NCBI GenBank assembly: GCA_016508695.1
Contig: VNKQ01000007.1
Span: forward strand, 1,240,001 to 1,304,000
DNA length: 64,000 bases
Source of the DNA: Hyphodiscus hymeniophilus
Taxonomy: Eukaryota; Ascomycota; Leotiomycetes; Helotiales; Hyphodiscaceae
Direction: 5' to 3'
The notes under the pieces are model-generated. The model did no database searches and was not told where the DNA came from. It saw only the letters and a list, made by a program, of their open reading frames with translations. The translations under genes were made by a program, and so were the position numbers. This document shows positions 12,794 through 24,195 of the stretch, piece after piece. Position 1 is the stretch's first letter, and each line of letters starts with the position of its first letter.

Positions 12794-14061
12794 GTTGAGG
12801 TTGACCTCGAAGTAATTTACGAGCCGTCGTCCTAGCCTCTAGCGGAACCAATACGGCATCGTCCAGGGTCGGGTCAAGAAAGCGTCGAGTTCTTTTGCGA
12901 CGGGAGATGGGAATGGAAGCCTCAAAGAATATGCATGAGCGATGGGAGCAATATCACGGATGATGGTCGACGTGGGAGTTGAGGAAGAAGGGATGGGATT
13001 TTGTGTTCTGATGTGAATCGAAATGCGGCGATCGAATTCCTCTCTATTCGATTCCGAGGCGCGCACGCGCTGCCAAAGACTACATACATCAGCTCAACAG
13101 GGCTCTTACTTTTAGTGCATGCGGAGCAGAATGCCCGAGGGAGCAATGAGTGGGAAAGGAGCATGAACAGTTTCGAAGCTATCAATATATCATTATTATC
13201 ATATAAAGCATAAAAAAAAAGTAAAATTCAATCCCAGGATCAACAACTCTTGGACTCGACTGCCAATCCTTCGGAGTCGATGGTTTCTTCCCGAGTCTTC
13301 AGAGCTCTTGGAATCTCATACTTCCCCCACATGTCTGTCGGTCCGTCCTACCTTACTTAACTCCAGGATAAGTCTCCAGACCGCGTACGAAGGTTGCCAC
13401 CTGTGGCGGGATCTTGGTTTTCCCACGTCGCAGTGCCCAATTAGCATTCCCACAGGGGGAGGAAGGCTGTGAACCAAGGTTTGTCTGGTCGGCGCCGGTA
13501 TCAGGTACAGATAACTCGCAAGGCCGAGGTGCTCTTTGGTCACCACAGTACTCGAAACTCGTCAGAGAAGCCTTCAATCAAAGGGGGAAAAGGAGTAGTG
13601 TTCCTTACCTAGGTACTCAAGTACTCTCGCAGTGCATGACTGGACTGTCAAAAGCTTAGGTCCGACATTTCCTGGATAGACTGTTTCTGGATTGACCCTG
13701 CTTCACTTCTACAGCAGAATTGTAGAGCAGATATCATTAAGCTGATCAGTTCGACAAAAGTATTAAATTCGTAATAAAACCCGCATTCCGTAGTTTTTTG
13801 GTAGTCTATTCATTTGTCGTCATGTAAAGCCAATCCACGCTCCTACAACAAGATTTTAGCTACAGCAGCACCCCACCCGGGTTTCTCAGCCTTGTCGCGT
13901 AGGTAAATGGCACTGAGTACCTAGGTATGTACGCTCGTCCTGATTTGAACCACGACACTTTTCCTCCTTCAACCTTATATCGGCAGCTCTTCAATACAGT
14001 CAATCGAGGCTCTTGTTCCAACTTGAGGCTCCATGATTCAATTATCAATAGTTTCAATGCT
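12794..14061. promoter_or_regulatory. divergent intergenic region between SSK2-type and SLD3 genes
   Basis: A 1.27-kb gap between two start codons pointing away from each other, so it should hold both promoters and 5' leaders. Open stretches inside it have no family resemblance. I could not pick out a defined binding site. Confidence 0.6.
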
Positions 14062-16996
14062 ATGTTAAGCCAAGATGAGACCCTGGCTTCTGACGCGTCC
14101 GCCCAAACACGTCAAACCGGAGGTATCTTGACACCATTATCAGATAATTCTCTTAATTCTGATGGGGAGCTTCATGGTGGGAAGAAGCGCAAGCGAGATG
14201 GCAACACGATGGAAGATCTCCTAAAGGATCATTTTGTCGTGAGGGTTAGCATTCCCTTTTCTTCCTTCATTCATTCAACAAGCACTTCTCTGACTTGAGT
14301 AGCCGTATCCCTCCACGATCCATGTAAAACCTCGAACTCTCCAACCACTTGTCTTGCTACCTCGCTCCAACCTACCGTTATCATCACTCGATATTCTATC
14401 TTCAACGAACCCACTTCCCCAATCACGACTTTTCGAAACGCACGTCAAGATACTTGAATTGGAAGAGCGAATGGGAAGTCAACCGATGGTACTAATAGCA
14501 CGCTTGGACGACGGTCGAACACTGTACGCCTTGGAGCGTGTAGATCGTGGGCTCTACGTGCTTTGCCAGCTCGGATCATGGGCCAACCTACAAGAATTGA
14601 GGGGCGCGGCTGTAGCCTCAAAAGTTGACTTGTTGAAAAAGACAACAACCGATAGGTTGGTGCAAGACCATATACCCGCGCCTCTTGTTACCTCAGAAGC
14701 CAGCAAATACAGCAAGAAGAAGAGACTGGCTATTGAAGCTATACAATCTATGTTGAAGCGCCCATCTACAGGCGACGGTGAAGAATCTCAGTCGACACCA
14801 CTAGAAACCCAGCCACTACCGTCTCCTCAAACCCAAGAACAACCATTTGACGATCCAGTGAAGGATGTCTGCGCACAACTCACAGCTGCCGATATATTCG
14901 AAAATGTTCGGAACCAATACTTCGAAGCATTGTATTCCAAGGTAAGGCTGCATTTACCTTTAACTCTTACACAGCTAACAAGTTTAGGCCTCACTGGCAT
15001 ATTTTGCGAAAGGTCCCTTGTCAAGGGCTCGTGCAGCATTCCATCTTGATTATGATGCCACTCTGGACATGAATGAGCATATCACGTTTCTTGAGAGCTT
15101 GATAATGACCACGAAATTAATTGACAAGAAGTACAATGATGGGGTCCCTTCTTGTGTGTCTCTTATGGATGTTCAAGACCACAGTGCGAATGATGCGAAT
15201 CACGCCGAGGAGAGGACTAAGAAGCGAAAGAGCAGTAAAAGAATGAAACCCGGGAAGAACGGCCTTTATCCTTTGGAAGATATCTTGATCAGGAGGTATT
15301 GGGATACCCTTGAGGATGAAGCAGAGTCTAGAGTCCCCGGTTCATCAAGAGAAGACAGAAATAAATCTCGCATCGCTCAACTGAGGGTTCGGGAAACCCA
15401 ACTTCAGATGATTGTTATCCTCGAAGTTCTGGCTCTCCAGCCTTTGGGGTCGACTACAGAAGATTCTGGAGCTGGCCTACCAGCTGGCCTTCGCACCACT
15501 AACGCAGACGGAAAAGAAAAGGCTCCGAGGTCGAGAAAAATGGACCCTCTCACTACGCTCATCGATGTCCATATCGACCGACTGTGCATCTGGCAAGACA
15601 TTGCGGCTGAAGCGTCGAATGGCCCTATTGGAGATGTACAAAGTGGAGGCGCGGACGGCGGCGCCTCCTCAGTTGTAGCCAAGCATACGGAAAACATTTT
15701 GCGAGACTTCTGTGTCGATGTGATCGGTCCATTGTAAGTATATGCCAGTCTCTGGTTATTTCTGCTTTAACACAGTATAGCTTCTCGGCCCGTCTCCCTG
15801 ATCGATGTGCCATTATCAACAGTAAGTTAGGGGGGCCAGTTGTTGTCTCTCCGAAAGCAAAGCTCTCCAAATCTGCAAGCTTTTCAGGGGCTACTTCTCG
15901 ACCCGGAGCGGCAACAAAACGTGCTGTTCCAGCCAAACCTCGACAAAGTCTCCAACGAGTTCTGACTGATGAACGAGAGCGAAACCGGCGGAGTGTATCT
16001 TACGGTCGTGGGCGATTAATATCTTTGATGAGGTCTGCGACTGCACCGAGTATGCCCGGTTTCAAAAGAGAAACAAGTGAAGCACCATCACTTTCAAACA
16101 TTCCGGTCGCCGATTCGCAGTCCTTGAAGGCAAACAGGCCTGGCGTTCTTAATTCGAAGAGATTTTTCCAACGAGAGGTGGATCTAAGCAGTCTAGCTCC
16201 GGATGTCAATTCCAAGGCAAAAAAACAACTCGGTATTGAGGCTGAGCTCAAGGACGCCATTTCTGCACTCAAGAGACCGAATCGCGAACTGGCTGGTAAA
16301 GATATTGTTGAAACGGCGGAGAAACGTACCGCATCAGCGTCTCTATCTCGAAGTGAGTCCAAACCATCTCATGACGGTTCAAGCTAACATAAGCCAGAAT
16401 CCAGAAAACCTGTAAGGAACCCCTTGTTCCAGGGAATTCATATCACAGCTACACCGAGAATGAATCGCCGAAAAGATATTTTTTCTCAGATTCAAAACCC
16501 GACTTTACCAGAAATGGCTGCGGTTCCTTCGTCGAGCTTACCTCTGATTCCCCAATCAGTTGTACGACCGATGTTGGGAGGTCAGAATCCATTGCTATCT
16601 GCAGTTCACGCGACGCCCACTCGGAAAAATACCGCTCAGCCGCAGCCATCGAGTAACCTTCCTGGTGTACCATCTGTTGATTATGGGGGATATATGCCTT
16701 CTTCGCCGCTGCAGCCGCGGCGTAGTGCACAGCTTTTTACTGCTGTGCCCGACTCAGCTCTGAAGACAGCCTCACATTCAAATCCGAGTAGCGGCGTCCA
16801 AGAAACACCAATAAAGAAGAAAGTAGATGCTGCGCATAGTCGCCCTGCTTCGACCTCAAACAGCGAGAAGGAGAATAGCTGTCGCGGAAAGAAGCTCACG
16901 ACTTTGGAAACGAAAAGAACGGTTGAATCGAACCAAGAGGATATTTACAAATCGCTAGGATGGGATGATGCTGATGACCTTGATGAATTATCATGA
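14062..16996 (+). CDS. SLD3: DNA replication initiation regulator Sld3
   Basis: Five exons: 14062-14244, 14303-14941, 14988-15733, 15781-16352 and 16398-16996, giving 912 residues. All introns are 45-60 bases with GT-AG ends and keep frame. The start at 14062 (MLSQDETLASD) is the first ATG before the conserved block; the ORF extends upstream without support. Conserved features include DHFVVRPYPSTIH across the first junction, the ELEERMGSQPMVLIARLDDGR region, the AKGPLSRARAAFHLDY block and the C-terminal KPVRNPLFQGI motif. By family, Sld3 brings Cdc45 to loaded Mcm2-7 and, once phosphorylated by CDK, binds Dpb11 to fire origins. The C-terminal half is Ser/Pro-rich with many SP/TP sites, fitting CDK control. 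It sits 1.3 kb from the SSK2-type gene in divergent orientation. Confidence 0.92.
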
Positions 16997-17513
16997 CTGC
17001 TTGTTGGAGTACTGGATGGTTAGGCTGGCAAAGTATATTGGGATTGCATGGACTGTTTGGCATAGCGATGGTACCTAAATGCTTGCATTGTGTTACGAAT
17101 AAAAAGCTTAAAGTTTGGCCGCATTCCTGTTGCACTGGATTCTAGGGGAAGGAGGTAAACAAAAAGTATTGAACTTGGAGAAAGTTCAAGAAGCATTTTC
17201 AAGGAAGGAGACAAGAAAACCAGATCTTGTGAACGAGCGGTTGGAACTTGTAGGAAGCTTTACCCCGTGGTGTAAGTGATTGAGATGCACGTGATATATA
17301 ACGCTAGCAGGAGCTCGCTTCTGATTGTGGAGAAGCTTCACGAGATAAGTGCCTAGCATCTGTGAGGCAAACTATCGCGTCCAGAAACACGTCCATGTTC
17401 AAAACTGCGCCAACTGCACCTCCAGCCAAAACAAACAGCTACACTTTATTCCTATTCCATCACCTATCCCATACAGGGCTCGTCAATACCGTTCACCCTC
17501 ACAAACCTGCAAG
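16997..17513. other. intergenic, SLD3 3' flank and APQ12 promoter
   Basis: About 0.5 kb between two plus-strand genes. The frame of the APQ12 coding region is open back to 17349, but the upstream residues look like leader sequence. No other feature is visible. Confidence 0.5.
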
Positions 17514-18017
17514 ATGGACATAATACAAGGTATACCACCCCCACAGGATCATCTAAGAGCGAAGCTGATGAACACAGCCTACGCAGTAAATGCCTACAAT
17601 CTCTATAACAGCTCAGAACCCTATCTTCGCCCCATCCGCACTGGCATCTCACAGCTAAAATCCTTCCTCTCACCTCTCATCCTACCGTACCTCAACCGCC
17701 TCGCCATTCTCGCCCAAGACTCCCCCGGCATACTGACCATCGGCGTGCTGCTCCTCGTCCTATTGATAATGATGCAGATCCTGAATTTCGTACGCAGGGT
17801 CATGATGTTCTGGGTGCGAGTTCTGACGAAGCTGGTGTTTTATGGCGGGGTGGTATTACTGGGAGCCGCAGTTTGGCAGAGGGGTGTCGGCAGGACGGTC
17901 GATGATCTTGTTGGGTGGGGTAATGAGCTGAGTGAGGTTTGGTGGAGGGAGTATAGGAGGTGGGAGGGGTATCAGAACCAGGCAAAGAGTTCCGGGAGTG
18001 GGGCGAGGTGGTCTTAG
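17514..18017 (+). CDS. APQ12: Apq12-family nuclear envelope/ER membrane protein
   Basis: A single exon of 167 residues. I chose the ATG at 17514 (MDIIQGIPPP); the frame is open further upstream, but those residues look non-coding. Two hydrophobic helices are clear, about 72-91 (ILTIGVLLLVLL) and 103-122 (VLTKLVFYGGVVLLGAAVW), separated by a short basic loop. This hairpin plus the conserved SPLILPYLNRL segment ahead of it fits the Apq12 family. Apq12 in yeast acts in nuclear pore assembly, nuclear envelope lipid homeostasis and mRNA export. The C-terminus is short, charged and Trp-rich. A different small ER hairpin protein is the main alternative. Confidence 0.83.
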   Translation: MDIIQGIPPPQDHLRAKLMNTAYAVNAYNLYNSSEPYLRPIRTGISQLKSFLSPLILPYLNRLAILAQDSPGILTIGVLLLVLLIMMQILNFVRRVMMFWVRVLTKLVFYGGVVLLGAAVWQRGVGRTVDDLVGWGNELSEVWWREYRRWEGYQNQAKSSGSGARWS

Positions 18018-18316
18018 GGAGAGATAGAGGATGGGCTGGGCGGCTGGGATAGGCGTTTGGGGATCATTTGGGAGCATTGATTATCAGAGGCAGTGATAAG
18101 GGCGATTGTCTGGGTTATTCATCACGGTCAAGGGGCGTTCGGGCGTTCCTGTGAGATTATGGACTTTTTTGTGTCTGAAATCTGAACGCCATTTATCTTA
18201 TTTAAGTAGACCAAAGGATGAACGCCAACGCTATGCTTTTCCTTTCGTAGTTCCCCAACTCCAAAAGCAGATTTTCATACAGCGTGACTCGTACGTATAC
18301 TGCGAAATTGCAAGTC

Positions 18317-19248
18317 TTACTCGTATTCTTCGTCACCCATCTCTATCGCATCGTCCGGTTCTCTGGGTTCCTGCGCCTCGTGGAATTGAATCGCATCGTC
18401 GATATAACTTAATATACTTCCGACACTATCCTCATCCTGCACATCCAGCTTGAGATAAGAGACCATGCTGAAGCTATCAATCAAGCCCGCAACAGCTTTA
18501 TTCAGCCTCTTAAAACTCGCACCCTTCATCATGGTCTGCGAGTCACCCGCTGATCCTGAGCCATCATCCTCCACGTCTCCCGCCTCATCATCCAGCAGAC
18601 TTGTATCCGGATCGATGAACCGCTTCAGCTCCCTCTTACTAACTTGGCCCTTCACCAAATCCATCTTCGACAAAATATTGACATGCGGAACTTCCAGCAT
18701 TACCATTGCACTCATAGCACTTAGTGTTCCAGCAAAAAACTTCGCCCTATCCACCACAAAGGTAGCCTCCAACATATACGCCGCACAAAGATTGACATCC
18801 AGGGCACCCGTCCTCGTAAGATGTTTCACCAGCGCAGGTAGGATGGGAATATGCGTATAGAGCTCAATCTGCCCGGGCATATCGATAATGATGAGGTACT
18901 CCTCCGTCAATGGATCCAGAGCTTCCGTCAAGAAATCCAGATTCTCCATCAGGAACTCGAAACAGTATATGAGGCCGCCGTTGGGGCCCAGCCCCATTTC
19001 CTCCATGACATCCTCGAGGGAGATAAGCTCTTTGATGTCGAGATCGGGCTCATGGGTGAAGGCCTCAGCGGCAGGGTCCAGATTCACGTAGAAGCAGGAG
19101 CGTCGGTTGTTTTGGCAGTGCGTGAGGAGGGCGGAGCAGAATGTGGACTGGGACTTGTCAGGTTCGTTTGGGGATAGAGCTCGGTCAGAGGATGATTTAC
19201 CTTTCCTGCACCTGCAGGGCCCATCACCAAGACTCCAAATTTACTCAT
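18317..19248 (-). CDS. GPN3: GPN-loop GTPase 3 (Gpn3)
   Basis: Two exons, 19248-19201 (16 codons) and 19147-18317, giving 292 residues. The intron falls exactly after the P-loop lysine: exon 1 ends GPAGAGK and exon 2 opens STFC. Other motifs are NLDPAAE at 38-44, the family-defining Gly-Pro-Asn at 70-72, the IIDMPGQIE switch and the SKMDLV guanine-specificity motif. By family, Gpn3 pairs with Gpn1 and is needed for assembly and nuclear import of RNA polymerase II. The C-terminal part has an acidic insert (EAGDVEDD) and ends MGDEEYE. It is convergent with APQ12 (299 bp gap) and divergent from SAM synthetase. Confidence 0.97.
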
Positions 19249-19830
19249 TGTGGTTGAATGCGGCGTAGAACAACTGGGGTGGTGTCGTGCTGTCGTACTG
19301 AAGTTCGCGGGGGAGGTCAGATTGACTGTCAGCCTTTTTCCTCGAGGCTCGCGGCTGCCACCAATTTTTTAACAGGGATGTCAACAAGGTCATTGAATCT
19401 GACGAGTAAGATCAATTGTGGTATTTTGGTATTTTGGTGCCTCAACTTTACTCCGCCACGTGTTTGTGGGATATGACTTCCTTCGCTCGTTTTGCGAAAA
19501 GACCATGGCCGTTCGGATTGGGTGCAGAAAAGATGACCTTGTGTTACAGTACGCATACTTTCCAGCTCACACGCTCACGCTCAGGCTCAGGCTCAGGCTC
19601 AGGCCTGGGCGGTGAAAATCGATATCGGAATGATACCATTTCTGACGCACTACATTGGGTTAGGCCATGAAAGATTCCCCCACCAGTTTCGACTCTCCCG
19701 GAGTTACTCTTTCTCTTCAACCTGTTGTCTACATAAATTGCGACGCCTTCCTCTCCGAATCCTTTTCCTGTTCCCACATAACATTCAAACAAGAGGACTT
19801 TCCAACAATATCCCACTCCCACCAGCAATC
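19249..19830. promoter_or_regulatory. divergent promoter of GPN3 and SAM synthetase
   Basis: About 0.58 kb between the two start codons. It contains a short tandem run of a GGCTCA hexamer at about 19573-19602, upstream of the SAM synthetase start. No other defined site is visible. Confidence 0.6.
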
Positions 19831-21155
19831 ATGACCCAACACGTAAATGGCACAAATGGCACTAAGCCTCACCACAACCAAGGGACGTTCCTTTTCACCG
19901 TAAGATTATCCTATCGCCGTGGTTTCAATCGGGCAAAATTGAAAGAACTGCTTCCTCGATTCTGTACTGACCATGGATGCAGTCCGAATCTGTAGGAGAA
20001 GGACACCCAGATAAGATTGCTGATCAAGTATCCGATGCCGTTCTCGACGCCTGCCTGGCAGAGGATCCCCTGTCCAAAGTTGCTTGCGAAACTGCCACCA
20101 AGACCGGCATGGTCATGATCTTTGGAGAAATCACTACAAAAGCCAAACTCGACTACCAAAAGATTGTGCGCAGCGCAATCAAGGGCATCGGATACGACGA
20201 TTCCTCCAAGGGGTTTGACTACAAGACCCTCAACTTGTTGGTTGCCATTGAGGAACAATCTCCAGATATTGCCCAGGGCCTGCATTATGAGGAGGCTCTC
20301 GAGAAGCTCGGTGCTGGTGATCAGGGCATCATGTTCGGATATGCTACTGATGAGACGCCTGAGCTTTTCCCTTTGACCCTCCAATTGGCTCACAAGCTCA
20401 ATGCCGCAATGGCTGCTGCGAGACGCGATGGTTCTATCCCCTGGTTGAGACCTGATACCAAGACTCAAGTCACTGTCGAGTATAAGCATGACAATGGTGC
20501 TGTTGTTCCACTTAAAGTCCACACTGTTGTCGTCTCTGCTCAGCACAGCGAGGAAGTCACGACTGAGCAATTGCGAAAGGTCATCAAGGAGGAGATCATT
20601 AAGAAGGTCATCCCCGCCAAGTACTTGACTGAGGAGACTATCTACCACGTAAGCCCTCACGTTCCTCTCAGTCTGCGCGAAGCTAATTCATTTTAGATCC
20701 AACCTTCTGGACTTTTCATCATTGGTGGACCACAAGGTGATGCTGGTTTGACTGGCCGAAAGATCATCGTTGACACGTACGGAGGATGGGGAGCCCACGG
20801 AGGTGGTGCTTTCTCTGGCAAGGATTTCTCCAAAGTCGATCGCTCAGCAGCATATCTCGCCCGCTGGATCGCCAAGTCCCTCGTCCACTCCAAGCTCTGC
20901 CGCCGCGCACTTGTACAAATGTCCTACGCCATTGGTGTAGCAGAGCCTCTCTCCCTCTTTGTTGATTCTTATGGAACCTCCGACCGCACTTCTGACGAGC
21001 TTGTTGATATCATTAACGCAAACTTCGACTTACGACCAGGTGTCATTGTCAAGGAGCTTGATCTCGCCAAGCCAATCTACCTCCAAACCGCCAAGAACGG
21101 CCACTTCACCAACCAGGACTTCACCTGGGAGAAGCCCAAGACTCTCAAGTACTAG
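19831..21155 (+). CDS. SAM2: S-adenosylmethionine synthetase
   Basis: Three exons: 19831-19899, 19983-20648 and 20697-21155, giving 397 residues, close to the usual 380-400. The enzyme makes S-adenosylmethionine from ATP and methionine in the cytosol. The first intron lies just before SESVGEGHPDK, the ATP-binding signature at about 24-34. Other hallmarks are the GAGDQGIMFGYATDE loop, the GGPQGDAGLTGRK motif at the start of exon 3 and GGGAFSGKD near the active site. The short fungal-type N-terminal extension (MTQHVNGTNG) is not conserved. All three domains are intact. The yeast paralogues are SAM1 and SAM2; only one copy is visible here, so the symbol is by family. Confidence 0.98.
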
Positions 21156-21904
21156 ATTCACTCTCCAGTAGAACGAGTGGTGCACTCAACGTCCCCACTT
21201 ATTTTTCCTATGTCAAACGAATGTTCACGGCGCATGAGGGTGGCATGGTTTCAACGACCAAGGGATAAGTGGAGTTATTTTCGATTCATGGCTTGCAATT
21301 GTTCTATAGCATCTCAAAAAAGGTTTGAGATGATGCGTTTGAGAAGCGCAAAATAAGATAAAAAGTCTTTCAACATAGACCGTAGATAGGCGGCAAGCTT
21401 CACAGAAGCTCTCAGGGGGTCTTGAGCATAGCATTCGGCGTTTTGGAGAATTTCAACATCTTCTCTCAAGTCGGCTGGGTGTCGTCGCTCTCGGATTTCG
21501 ATGGATGATACCTAACATAGGACGATGATTAGTTGAATACTACGTTCTTCTCACTTGCTGTGATCTTGCTTGATTGAATGACTGATTTCGAGAACGACCT
21601 CATAGCCGGATGGAGTCTCCAACTTCGTCTTGGACACTGCCTGTTGCTTAGTCTTTCTGTGCTTCCCATCGATTTACTATCTAAGCAATCCCAACAGTTT
21701 GAATGCAGAAGTTGATTCGATAACAGCTACAACGTCGATGACAAGAGATAATAATGAACTACCTATGGAGACAACAGTAATGACCGGTTTTAGACTTGCG
21801 TCTGCATATTCATAGTAGGATGAAATGAATGGAATGGTAATAATCCCAGAAAGAAAGTCATGGACCCATGGACTTGGATGATAGGCCATAGCCCAAGTCG
21901 GTAT
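21156..21904. other. convergent intergenic region downstream of SAM synthetase
   Basis: Holds the 3' flanks of the SAM synthetase gene (plus) and of the membrane-protein gene ending at 21905 (minus). I see no coding potential. Confidence 0.5.
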
Positions 21905-23810
21905 TCACACGACTGTTTCCTGATCCAAACAGACACAGCTGACACCTTCCACCGTACCCAAACAGACACAGCTGTGACCTTCCACCGTACCCTCTGGACA
22001 CTCGACACGTATATTATGATATCCACTGCTGGACAGTGGAGAGGCCTGGCCGGCCTCAGCCTCTGAAGCATACATCACGTGATGATTCCCCTCAGAAGAC
22101 GCGGACATCAGTCGTTCTAGTTGATGAAACATGGCGCTGCCAATGAGTGCAAATACCAAACTCCATGGCAGATATTGCAGTAGGTGAGATCCTCCTCGTA
22201 TCGCAGACACGCCAAATGTCAAAATAGATGCGAGGATGACGGTCAAGAGAATGACATTTTGGTACCTGTCTTTCCGGCGGAGCAGATAGAAAACAATCGA
22301 GGATATGCCAAGGAACATGGCGGCGTTGAAGAATGTTGCAGGCGAAGGATCTTGTAAGAAGCTCGGCATTTGCTTGCCAGGCGAGCACGGTCCGTACTGT
22401 TTGTGTTTTGCGGTTAGTCTCATCTTACCTAACAGAAGATGACCAACAAGACAAGAGACTCCTTACCTCGACCGCTTCCACCACCACTTGAGTCCAATTG
22501 AATGGGCAATCCAGCGCACCGTGTACGAGATCAATTGTCTCATGAGGCTCTTCGGGAACCCAGGGCAGCGTTGAGTGATAGTCTAGCGAGTCCCATACGC
22601 ACTGCGTATTCAGAACCACCCAGTCATCCGAGGAATCGGAAGCCAACTGTATGATGCTTTTGAATTTCGATATGGCGCGGGACAGAGTGAGCATCTGCTG
22701 TGTTGGTCCCGAGTGGGAGGAATCATACAGGCTCATAGTCAGAGCACTCGCACACATCGCACCAGCTGCTGCGACCGTCGTCGCGAATCTTCCAGACCGC
22801 CTCAACCATCTTGGTCCAAACGCTGCCCCATTGAACAAGCCAAGACTGGCTGCAAGACCCGACGATATCCAAGAGTTCGATGATCCAGTGTCATAGAAAA
22901 TTCTAGTTCCCGTGGCGGTCGTCTCTTTCAAGCTGCTGGAGAAAGACAATATGCCATCCTGCTTCTCTTCGGATTTCCAGCTCCACATGTTCTTTGGCTG
23001 CCGAAGGCCTTGATAGTCTGGGCGGGAATGCATTGCTACCGTCGCATGAAGCCTCGGGTTGCTGTATCGATCGATCGGAAATATGTTTGCCCTGCTATTT
23101 GCCCTGCTACTTGCAATCATTCGTTAGACACAACGTTTTATCTTGCTTAGGGTGGGGTTTGCTCATCCAAACACTCACAATGAAAAGTCCAACTTCAATG
23201 GACTATCCACTCTTGCTTTACCTTGTAAACCTGCAGAGCTTATGGATTTGATGATATGTCGCCACTTGCCAATCCAGGTGTGTTCACAGCGAGTGTCGCA
23301 AATATGCATCTCATGCTCGCCCGAAAGCGTATTGAACAGCTCAGTGCATTTTATGCACGATATGTCTCTAGCCGGCCGTATGTTGCGAAAATACTGGTCA
23401 ATGCTATGCTTTCGTTGCGCCTTGCACAAAATTCCGTTCTGTTCGACAGTACGCCCAATGTCTTCAGCATTAAGGATGAAGTCACGACTGAAGCAAGTGT
23501 TGCTGCTCTTCAAATCGTTCGCTGAGGCAGACAGGGCTCTTTTCAGAATGTCGCAGAGCTCGGTATTCGTTGCCATCGCTTCAATGGCTTCTCGTCGCCA
23601 ACGTTCATTTTCGAACCCACCAAACACAGATTTGATCTCCTCCAGGTGTCGATTCAACATCTCTATCTCCGCCTTCAGTTTCCCCACATTCCTTCCAGCA
23701 TTTCGGGCATCCGCGACGAACTCGTAAGAGCTTTGGAGGACTTGTGCGAGTTGCCCGGATAATGATACAAGGCCTATAATTGCCGCCGAAACTGAGACTG
23801 CGTCTGCCAT
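21905..23810 (-). CDS. protein with fungal STAND-type N-terminal domain and C-terminal membrane segments
   Basis: I read three exons: 23810-23179, about 23103-22467 and 22396-21905, giving about 586 residues. The first intron (GTGAGT donor, CTAAC branch) has three in-frame AG acceptors, so exon 2 could begin at 23109, 23106 or 23103. Residues about 1-65 (MADAVSVSAAIIGLVSLSGQ and the following helical part) match the N-terminal domain found on many fungal NLR-like and pigment-cluster proteins (PigL_N/fungal_N type). No nucleotide-binding domain follows. The C-terminal part has a moderately hydrophobic stretch near FATTVAAAGAM and three clear helices (FFNAAMFLGISSIVFYLL; VILLTVILASILTF; YLPWSLVFALIGSAMF). 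The tail contains a duplicated 11-residue Cys-bearing unit. If the first intron is not real, there would be two separate genes. Function is unknown. Confidence 0.6.
21927..21992. repeat. 33-bp tandem duplication inside the membrane-protein C-terminus
   Basis: Two adjacent 33-bp units, 21927-21959 and 21960-21992, differ at only two or three positions. On the minus strand each encodes an 11-residue unit of the form GTVEGxSCVCL, so the repeat keeps frame. Confidence 0.9.
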
Positions 23811-24195
23811 TTACAGAGGGCGCGGTACTTGAGTCCACTGGACACGATGCTATAGAGACGAAGGTCCCGTATCGTTACGTTGCTCGATGAGTACGTACTG
23901 ATGTGATGGTTTATGAAGGCTTTCGTGGCTCTGGCAGAGAGCTGCAAGGCTTGTGTAACCTGGTGCCACGTCAGCGGCAAGTATTCGTTCCATGGGATGC
24001 AAGCATTAGCACCAAGAGCATTGTCCACTGTACTGTGTCAACCCCACCGCTCGAGGACAATGCAGTAGAATTACACCATCCCGCCATTACGAAGTCGAAG
24101 ACCATTTTGGGCAGTAAGCAATCGACTTTCCTCTGGAGCCACTTTCTCCTACATTCTCCACCGTTCACTTACTCCCTATAGGAGCGAGCTCCAAC
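23811..24195. promoter_or_regulatory. short divergent promoter of the two membrane-protein genes
   Basis: Only 385 bases separate the two start codons, so both genes are likely expressed from a shared bidirectional promoter. I could not name a binding site. Confidence 0.55.

Noticed and set aside
19983..20060. Ala in GHPDKIADQ of SAM synthetase, where vertebrate enzymes have Cys
   Set aside because: Ala at this position is common in other bacterial and fungal SAM synthetases, so it is not an anomaly.
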